Of a stretch of DNA of 44,456 nucleotides, positions 38,930 through 44,456 are shown piece after piece (the stretch's first letter is position 1; every line of letters begins with the position of its first letter). The translations under genes and the position numbers were made by a program. The notes under the pieces are model-generated. The model was not told the DNA's origin. It made no database searches and was given only the letters and a program-made list of their open reading frames with translations. Source of the stretch: CATOSD01 sp034422735 (GTDB lineage Bacteria; Chloroflexota; Dehalococcoidia; Lucifugimonadales; CATOSD01); NCBI GenBank assembly GCA_034422735.1, contig DAOUJL010000064.1:1-44456 (forward strand). The letters run 5' to 3'.

Positions 38930-39364
38930 ATGATGATGACACAGGGCGTAAGACCCGACCTCTTGGCAGCGCTCGAGGATCGAGGCCACCGACTGACTTC
39001 CCCGCGGCGCAGGGTAGTCGACCACTTGAGCGATAAGCTCGAGGGGTTCAGCGCGGAACAGGTGCACGAAGAGCTGCCGGAAGTAGGACGAGCCACCATC
39101 TACAGGACGATCAAACTGCTCGTAGAGGCGGGCGTAGTCTGCAAGCTTGCCCTCCCCAACGGCTCGCCAAAGTACAGCCTGGCGAGATTCGAGCACCACC
39201 ACCATACCGTCTGCATCAGGTGCGGGAACGTGGGCGAATTCAGGGCCGCCACTATCGAGCGGATTGTGCGCGCCCTCGGAAGCGATATTCCGGGAGATAT
39301 TCTCGGCCATCGTATCGAATTCTACATCTGCTGCGAAAGGTGCTTGGAACGAGAAGACGACTGA
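38930..39364 (+). CDS. Fur-family metalloregulator (Zur/Fur-like)
   Basis: A 144-residue winged-helix repressor of the Fur family. The DNA-binding domain is LEDRGHRLTSPRRRVVDHL to GRATIYRTIKLLVEAGVV. The metal-sensing HHHH at 89-92 is followed by the structural zinc pair C95-x2-C98, with a second pair in CCERCLE (134-138). The ATG at 38930 is preferred over the GTG at 38870 because the latter lies within the operator/promoter. It precedes the metal ABC transporter genes by 127 bases on the same strand. Context suggests control of zinc uptake (Zur), with manganese or iron as alternatives. Confidence 0.88.
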   Translation: MMMTQGVRPDLLAALEDRGHRLTSPRRRVVDHLSDKLEGFSAEQVHEELPEVGRATIYRTIKLLVEAGVVCKLALPNGSPKYSLARFEHHHHTVCIRCGNVGEFRAATIERIVRALGSDIPGDILGHRIEFYICCERCLEREDD

Positions 39365-39491
39365 TTCGGCAACGCAGGACGTCCATGCGGGTCATCCGGG
39401 CAGAGCCTTTACCGCCGGCCGGCGCAACGTTGGGCAGGCGGCCCCGCGGCCGGAGAGCACCGGGCTGCCAGTTACGATAGGGAGACTGAGA

Positions 39492-40250
39492 ATGCGCGAC
39501 TCGTCGCGGCAATCACCACGTATAGTGGCGAGTTCCGTGTCTGTGGAGATAGGCGGCTTCAAGGCCCTAACGGGCGTGGACTTCGAGGTGGAGGCGGGCA
39601 CGCTGATGGCCGTGCTCGGACCGAATGGCGCGGGCAAAAGCACGCTGTTCGGGGCGCTGGCCGGCACCGTGCCTATCACCGGGGGCAGCGTGACCCTGCT
39701 GGGAGACGGCGCGCGTAAGGGAGCGCTGGCCTACGTCCCCCAGCGAGACAGCGTAAACTGGCGCTTTCCGGCGACTGCATTCGACGTTGTGATGATGGGC
39801 CGCTGCCTCAACGCGGGCTTGCTGCACGCGCTCGGCAGAGTAGACCGGGAAAAGTCCAGAGAATGCCTGGAGCGCGTTGGCCTCTGGGACAGGCGCGACG
39901 CTCTCATGGTGGAGTTGTCGGGCGGGCAGCGCCAGAGAGTGTTCGTCGCTCGCGCCCTCGCTCAGGAAGCGGTAATCCTGTTGCTGGACGAAGCGTTCAG
40001 CGGTGTTGACGTCGGCGCTCAAGAAGGACTGGTCAGAGTGCTTCAGTCCCTCCGTGACGAAGGCAAGATAGTGCTCCTCGCTACTCATGACATCTCTAAT
40101 CTCGCGCGTCGATTCGACCAGGTGCTCTGCCTCAACCGGCACGTCTGTGCCTGTGGTCCGCCCGACGAAGTGTTCACTTCCGAAGTGCTCGAAGAACTCT
40201 ATGGCTCCCACGGCGTCGAGTTCGCCAGGGACCCCGGCGTGGGAGCGTAG
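39492..40250 (+). CDS. Metal ABC transporter ATPase (ZnuC/MntA-like)
   Basis: A 252-residue ABC ATPase of the metal-uptake subfamily. It has Walker A GPNGAGKST, the family-typical segment AYVPQRDSVNWRFPATAFDVVMMG, signature LSGGQRQR, Walker B LLLDEAFSGVD and the H-loop ATHD. The ATG at 39492 has GGGAG upstream and begins at the family boundary; a frame extending to 39147 overlaps the Fur gene and is rejected. It is followed after five bases by the permease gene. Confidence 0.93.
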   Translation: MRDSSRQSPRIVASSVSVEIGGFKALTGVDFEVEAGTLMAVLGPNGAGKSTLFGALAGTVPITGGSVTLLGDGARKGALAYVPQRDSVNWRFPATAFDVVMMGRCLNAGLLHALGRVDREKSRECLERVGLWDRRDALMVELSGGQRQRVFVARALAQEAVILLLDEAFSGVDVGAQEGLVRVLQSLRDEGKIVLLATHDISNLARRFDQVLCLNRHVCACGPPDEVFTSEVLEELYGSHGVEFARDPGVGA

Positions 40251-40255
40251 CCGAT

Positions 40256-41068
40256 TTGACCGAGGTGCTGGTCGAGCCTTTCACCTTTGGCTTCATGCAG
40301 CGGGCCCTCATCGTCTCCGTGCTCGTGGGCGTGATGTGCCCGGTGCTAGGGGCCTATGTGATCACCAGAGGCAGCGCGTTCATGGGCGACGCCCTGGCGC
40401 ACTCGGTACTTCCCGCGATGGCCCTGGCGTTCCTGCTGAACATCAGCCCATTCATTGCGGCAGTACCTGGCGGAATCGCAATAGCTCTGCTAATGGGATA
40501 CCTCAGTCGCCGCACGCGCATCAGCGAGGATACCTCCATAGGCATTGTGTTCGCGGGCCTTTTCGCGTTGGGGCTGGTGATGCTGTCGAAGTTCTCAGTG
40601 GGCGTGAACATAGAAGACCTGCTGCTGGGACAGGTGCTGGGCGTTTCCGTCACAGACGTCTACGTGTCGCTTGGACTGTGCGCTCTCGTGCTGGTCGGCC
40701 TGTACGTCTACCACAACCCCCTCGCCTACACGTCATTCGACCCGATAGGCGCTGAGGTGGTAGGCATCAAGACTTCGTTCGTGGAAGCGATTCTTCTCAC
40801 GATGCTGGCACTCGTCATCGTAGTTGGCATACAGGCGGCGGGCATCGTTCTTGTTATGGCAATGCTCATCACGCCGGCCGCGACGGCCTACCTGCTGGCG
40901 AGACGGTTCGTGGGCGTGATGACGGTCGGAGCCGTAATCGGCGGTGCGTCCGCAATCACCGGGCTCTACCTGTCATTCCACTTTAACCTGCCTTCCGGTC
41001 CCGCCATGGCGCTGGTGGCCACCGGCGTCTTCGGAGTCGTAGCGGCCTGGAAGCGCCGCACTATCTGA
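40256..41068 (+). CDS. Metal ABC transporter permease (ABC-3 family)
   Basis: A 270-residue permease with about eight transmembrane helices. Family signatures are MQRALIVSVLVGVMCPVLGAYVITRGSAFMGDALAHSVLP and AGIVLVMAMLITPAATAYLLARR. The TTG at 40256 is the only practical start, five bases after the ATPase stop with GGGAG upstream. No extracellular metal-binding lipoprotein (ZnuA/MntC) is encoded in the window, so it must be elsewhere or unlinked. It converges on the RluD-type gene. Confidence 0.92.
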   Translation: MTEVLVEPFTFGFMQRALIVSVLVGVMCPVLGAYVITRGSAFMGDALAHSVLPAMALAFLLNISPFIAAVPGGIAIALLMGYLSRRTRISEDTSIGIVFAGLFALGLVMLSKFSVGVNIEDLLLGQVLGVSVTDVYVSLGLCALVLVGLYVYHNPLAYTSFDPIGAEVVGIKTSFVEAILLTMLALVIVVGIQAAGIVLVMAMLITPAATAYLLARRFVGVMTVGAVIGGASAITGLYLSFHFNLPSGPAMALVATGVFGVVAAWKRRTI

Positions 41069-41071
41069 CGG

Positions 41072-41980
41072 TCAGGCGATCTCGCCGCGGGCCACTCTCT
41101 CCAGAAACCCGCTGAGGTCCGGGGGCAGCTCGGACGAGAACTCCACGTACTCGCCGCTCTCCGGATGCCGAAAGCCCAGGACCGCCGCGTGTAGGAACTG
41201 CCTCGCTATCGAGTGAGGCCCACGGCCATAGGTACGATCGCCCACCACCGGGTGGCCTACCGACGCCAGCTGCACGCGAATCTGGTGGGTGAGTCCAGTA
41301 ACCAGCTTAACCTCCACCAGGCTGCAACCGGGGTGGCGCTCCAGCACGCGGTACAGCGAAACCGCCTCTCGCCCTCCTTCCACGACCGCCATCCGCTGCC
41401 TGTTGGCGGGATCCCTCGCGATTGGCGACTCGATCGCGGCGCGGCATGGCTCGATACGCCCTCTCACCAGCGCCAGGTACATCTTGTGGAAGGCCCTCTG
41501 TTGTAGTTGCGTGGTGAGGTCCGCGTAGGCGCTCTCCGTCTTGGCGACTACCAGTAGCCCGGAGGTGTCCTTGTCGATCCGGTGTACGATTCCACGCCTC
41601 ATGCTGGGATCGTCGGGCAATCCTGGGCAGCGCTCCAGCAGTGCGTTCAGCAGAGTGCCGTCGCATTGCGCGGGCGTGGGATGGACGACCAAGCCGGCTG
41701 GCTTGTCCACCACAATGATGCTCTCGTCCTCGTGTACGACTCCGAAGGCTATCCGCTGCGGCAGGTCGCCGGGCATACTCGCATCAGGCAACTCCGCGAT
41801 GACTCGCTGCCCCACCCGAACCCGAGTGGAAGGCCTCGCGGGCAAGCCATCCAGCGTGACGTGCTTCTCCTCGATCAGTCTGCGCGCCCTCGAACGGGAG
41901 AGGCCCGGCACCTTGGACGCGACGTAGGCGTCAAGGCGTTCGCCGTCAACCGCGACGGCGTACTCGTGCTTCGCCCTCAC
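41072..41980 (-). CDS. RluD-type 23S rRNA pseudouridine synthase
   Basis: A 302-residue RluA/RluD-family enzyme that converts specific uridines of large-subunit rRNA to pseudouridine. An N-terminal S4 RNA-binding domain (SRSRARRLIEEKHVTLDG) is followed by the synthase domain with IVVDKPAGLVVHPTP and the catalytic segment GIVHRIDKDTSGLLVVAKT. The C-terminal THQIRVQLASVGHPVVGDRTYG is typical. The GTG at 41980 overlaps the LspA stop (GTGA), which argues against the longer reading to 42094. The exact target uridines are not decided by sequence. Confidence 0.93.
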   Translation of the reverse strand: MRAKHEYAVAVDGERLDAYVASKVPGLSRSRARRLIEEKHVTLDGLPARPSTRVRVGQRVIAELPDASMPGDLPQRIAFGVVHEDESIIVVDKPAGLVVHPTPAQCDGTLLNALLERCPGLPDDPSMRRGIVHRIDKDTSGLLVVAKTESAYADLTTQLQQRAFHKMYLALVRGRIEPCRAAIESPIARDPANRQRMAVVEGGREAVSLYRVLERHPGCSLVEVKLVTGLTHQIRVQLASVGHPVVGDRTYGRGPHSIARQFLHAAVLGFRHPESGEYVEFSSELPPDLSGFLERVARGEIA

Positions 41981-42549
41981 GGCTGTTCGCTTCTCTCTGA
42001 CTCTCCGGCGGGCTTCGCAGACCGCTTCCCGGCCCCATCTCGCCCGGCGAGAAGGAGCACCGACACGAGAACGATCATGCCGACAACAATGCACGAGTCG
42101 GCGACATTAAAGATGGGCCAGGGCCCCACGTCGATGAAGTCCACTACGGCGCCGGTCCTCACCCTGTCGACCAGGTTGCCCAGCGCGCCTCCGAGTTGCA
42201 ACCCGATAGCGGCTCGCAGCAGCGGCCTGTTCAGGCTGTGAGCGCGATAGAAGTAGATAAGGAATCCGATGGCGACCAGCGACGCCAAAATGAGCGCCAG
42301 TGTCTGGTTGGGGAAGAGTCCGAACGCGGAGCCGGTGTTCGTGCCGTAAGTCAGCCGGAAGAACCCTGTGGCCGGCCACGACTCCCCAAGCTCGAAGTTG
42401 CTGCGCACGAATAGCTTGGTGAGCTGGTCCAGCGCGAACGCGGCCGGAGCCAGCAGCAGCCAGGCATGGCCGGCGAGCCTGAACCCGCTGATGCTGTCGG
42501 CTTCGAGCGGCTCCGTGGCTCGCCGCTCCGCTTCCGGTTCTACGCTCAT
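41977..42549 (-). CDS. lspA: Lipoprotein signal peptidase II
   Basis: An inner-membrane aspartic protease that removes signal peptides from prolipoproteins, needed for the several lipoproteins of this window. It has four transmembrane helices, the family segment DQLTKLFVRSNFELGES, and the two catalytic aspartates in GNLVDR (Asp128) and FNVADS (Asp151). The N-terminal 25 residues are a non-conserved hydrophilic extension, so a later start is possible. It overlaps the pseudouridine-synthase gene by four bases, the common lspA-rluD order. Confidence 0.95.
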   Translation of the reverse strand: MSVEPEAERRATEPLEADSISGFRLAGHAWLLLAPAAFALDQLTKLFVRSNFELGESWPATGFFRLTYGTNTGSAFGLFPNQTLALILASLVAIGFLIYFYRAHSLNRPLLRAAIGLQLGGALGNLVDRVRTGAVVDFIDVGPWPIFNVADSCIVVGMIVLVSVLLLAGRDGAGKRSAKPAGESERSEQP

Positions 42550-42616
42550 GTTCCGCCGCTCCGTCGGTATCCTTCCTGGAAGTCAGAATATCACATGAAC
42601 GCCGGTACAGGCACGG

Positions 42617-44077
42617 CTACAACATTCCGGTGCGCAGCCAGCGCCCCCTGGCGTAGTAGACGTAAAGCAGCCCGAGCCTCGACGTCATGCCAATGACGAT
42701 CGCCCAGGGGACACCGAACTCGCCGAGCGGCGTGAACATAGACAGCGCGAACATCAGCGGAATCTCAACCGCCCACATAGTGGCTATCGTTATCACCATC
42801 GGGGCCATGGTAGCGCCGGTGCCGTTCAGCGCCTGCGTGAAGACCTGCACTGTGCTCACCGAAACGTAGCCGACCGCGACGATGCTGACCCACGTCGCGG
42901 CCTGGGAGACGAACTCAGGCTCGCTGTTGAACAGCCTTGCGACCGCATCGGGAAAGAGGAGGAACAGCGCAACTACCAGCAACGACCCTGTCGCCGCGTA
43001 GACCAGCGCCCAGTTGATGGAACTCTTGGCTCTATCCGGAAATCCGGCGCCCAGGTTCTGTCCGGCCAGCGCTCCCGCCGCACGTCCGAGGCCACGGCTG
43101 CCCTGGCTAACCACGTTCTCGGCGCGGCGCGTGAGCGCGAACGCGGCCAGCGCGGCATCGCCGAACGTCGCCACCAGTCCCACCACCGCCAGCTGGCCCA
43201 GCCCGCGCTGCATGTTCGTCACCGACGCAGGCGCTCCAATCTTGACCAGCCGCCAGATTAGCGGAAGGTCCAGACTGTAGTCTCGCACGCTGAGGGTAAG
43301 CCGCGAGGTGCCCTTCAGCAGCGCATAGAAGTTCATCGCGCCGCCCAGGGTCACGGCCACCAGGTTCGCCACCGCCGCGCCCGTAAGCCCCAACGACGGG
43401 AACCACCACACGCCGAAGATCAGCAGCGGACTGAGCACCAGGTGGGTGATCCTGACCACAAGGGCCGCCTTCAGCGGCGTCATGCTGTCGCCGGACGCCT
43501 GGAGCGCGCTGCCGCACAGCCGCTGGTATCCCATCACCGCCATGACGACGAACTGGACGCGCATGTAGCCGGCGGCCTGGGACACCACGGCCTCGCTCAA
43601 TCCCAGGATGCGGAGCAGGGGTTCGGTGAGGAACATGCCGGCGAGCACCGCCAGCAGGGCGAAGAGGCTCGCGAGGGTAAGGGACTGCGCCAGCACGTGG
43701 TTGGCGTAGGAGATGTTGCGAGTGCCTACCGCTCGCGCGATCATCGACCTCATACCGGTGTCCAGCCCCATGCGGGACGTCATTACCAGCATGATGTACG
43801 TCTGCGCAACGCCCATGCCGGCAATGGCCTGGAAACCGAGCCGTCCGGCCCATATGAGGTCGGCTATCTGGTCGATTACGCCGAGCTTGCCCTCCGCAAT
43901 CTGGGGCCAGCTCAGAAACCAGAGGTTGCCGGGGATGCTCCCTTTCGTAAGGTCCCGTGTCGCGTAGGCAGACCGCCTGCGACCGCGGCGGACACCGGCC
44001 TGAGAAGAGGCCCCCGTCCGGCCGGTCGTGGCCTGCACCCTCCGTCTGCCGGAGAGTTCGGCGTCGTCATCCGCCAT
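42617..44077 (-). CDS. MATE-family efflux transporter
   Basis: A 486-residue multidrug and toxin extrusion protein with twelve transmembrane helices, exporting cationic compounds by sodium or proton antiport. The two internally similar MatE halves show QIAEGKLGVIDQIADLIWAGRLG and LVKIGAPASVTNMQRGLGQLAVVGLVATFG. The first 45 residues are an Arg-rich non-conserved cytoplasmic extension. The ATG at 44077 has GGAGG at good spacing and is preferred to 44122. It is the last minus-strand gene before the right edge. Confidence 0.93.
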   Translation of the reverse strand: MADDDAELSGRRRVQATTGRTGASSQAGVRRGRRRSAYATRDLTKGSIPGNLWFLSWPQIAEGKLGVIDQIADLIWAGRLGFQAIAGMGVAQTYIMLVMTSRMGLDTGMRSMIARAVGTRNISYANHVLAQSLTLASLFALLAVLAGMFLTEPLLRILGLSEAVVSQAAGYMRVQFVVMAVMGYQRLCGSALQASGDSMTPLKAALVVRITHLVLSPLLIFGVWWFPSLGLTGAAVANLVAVTLGGAMNFYALLKGTSRLTLSVRDYSLDLPLIWRLVKIGAPASVTNMQRGLGQLAVVGLVATFGDAALAAFALTRRAENVVSQGSRGLGRAAGALAGQNLGAGFPDRAKSSINWALVYAATGSLLVVALFLLFPDAVARLFNSEPEFVSQAATWVSIVAVGYVSVSTVQVFTQALNGTGATMAPMVITIATMWAVEIPLMFALSMFTPLGEFGVPWAIVIGMTSRLGLLYVYYARGRWLRTGML

Positions 44078-44287
44078 AAGCTTGGACCTCCGGGCCGCAC
44101 GGGTGCGGGCGGCCATGCGCAAGCATAAGCGAAAGCCAAACAGAGCGTCAAACCAGAAGGTCCATCGCAGCCTGCATCATCCTAGCCGGTGCACGGCTCT
44201 TCAGCTCAGCACCGGCAGAGCTTCGCCACTCGCACGGAAGCGGGTGTCTAAAGGCTCGAGCGCGAGAACGGCCTCGACTCGGATGGC

Positions 44288-44456
44288 ATGCCTATTGGAT
44301 TGTTAAAGGCTCGCCCGTATCGCGAATGGGTTGGCTGCGCGGCAGGGCCGGGACTGGCTCGCGCGGTGGCCACGAGGACAGACCGCGCAGCACCTCTCGA
44401 CCTGCTGCCGCGTGATTGGGCCGGGGACGCCGTCGGCAAGGTGATGCGGAACCGGG
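44288..44456 (+). CDS. Possible partial gene at the right edge
   Basis: A plus-strand frame from an ATG at 44288 stays open to the window end (56 codons). It reads like protein in places (ATRTDRAAPLDLLPRDWAGDAVGKVMRNR). No strong ribosome-binding site is present. I do not recognise the family. The 210-base gap between it and the MATE gene shows nothing else. Confidence 0.3.
   Translation, partial: MPIGLLKARPYREWVGCAAGPGLARAVATRTDRAAPLDLLPRDWAGDAVGKVMRNR

Noticed and set aside
39147..39491. N-terminal extension of the metal ABC ATPase
   Set aside because: It overlaps the Fur-family gene out of frame; ABC similarity and the ribosome-binding site begin at 39492.

Overview
The window is high-GC bacterial DNA with Shine-Dalgarno-led genes and frequent GTG and TTG starts. 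Its content is a CaiB/BaiF CoA-transferase, an acetamidase/formamidase, an LLM flavin oxidoreductase, a Rieske oxygenase, SDRs, an amidohydrolase, oligopeptide-type ABC systems with Pro/Thr/Ala-rich lipoprotein linkers, and GC-rich hairpin repeats. This mix suggests an uncultured Chloroflexota lineage (Dehalococcoidia/SAR202-like). That placement is inference: no rRNA is present.

Layout. 0.1-6.2 kb: two minus-strand glycosyltransferases (GT2, GT4), a frameshifted AHJR-nuclease/HEPN gene, a DUF4258/DUF2283 toxin-antitoxin-like pair, then plus-strand NAD-dependent epimerase and UDP-glucose dehydrogenase genes embedded in eight copies of a palindromic-core repeat. 6.2-8.2 kb: a large oligopeptide-type binding lipoprotein. 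8.4-18.0 kb: the most interesting block. On the plus strand are a class C beta-lactamase-fold hydrolase, a Rieske oxygenase, an MMPL/RND transporter and a full-length sterol C-24-methyltransferase homologue. Converging on them from the minus strand are an amidohydrolase, an SDR and a 675-residue protein in which an N-terminal GPP34 (GOLPH3-like) domain is fused to a cytochrome P450. Together they look like an undescribed sterol or triterpenoid modification, transport or catabolism locus.

19.0-23.1 kb: a degraded accessory island ending at the 3' end of a tRNA-Ile(GAU) gene. It holds an orphan Phd antitoxin, a putative 28-residue membrane peptide, a PD-(D/E)xK-like protein, an AlkD-type glycosylase, a decayed GAF sensor-kinase gene, two coupled small ORFs and a truncated lipoprotein. 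23.1-34.5 kb: minus-strand metabolic genes (cupin, YgjP-like metallopeptidase, CaiB CoA-transferase, acetamidase/formamidase, kinase-like protein, PIG-L deacetylase, a DppB/DppC/binding-protein ABC operon, LLM oxidoreductase).

34.6-38.6 kb: a small alpha/beta-barrel-type protein, two tandem DHA2-type MFS exporters and a PH-like membrane protein. 38.7-41.1 kb: a Fur-family regulator with operator-like sites, followed by a metal ABC ATPase and an ABC-3 permease (zinc- or manganese-uptake type, no binding protein in view). 41.1-44.1 kb: RluD-type pseudouridine synthase coupled to signal peptidase II, then a MATE exporter; a possible partial gene runs off the right edge.
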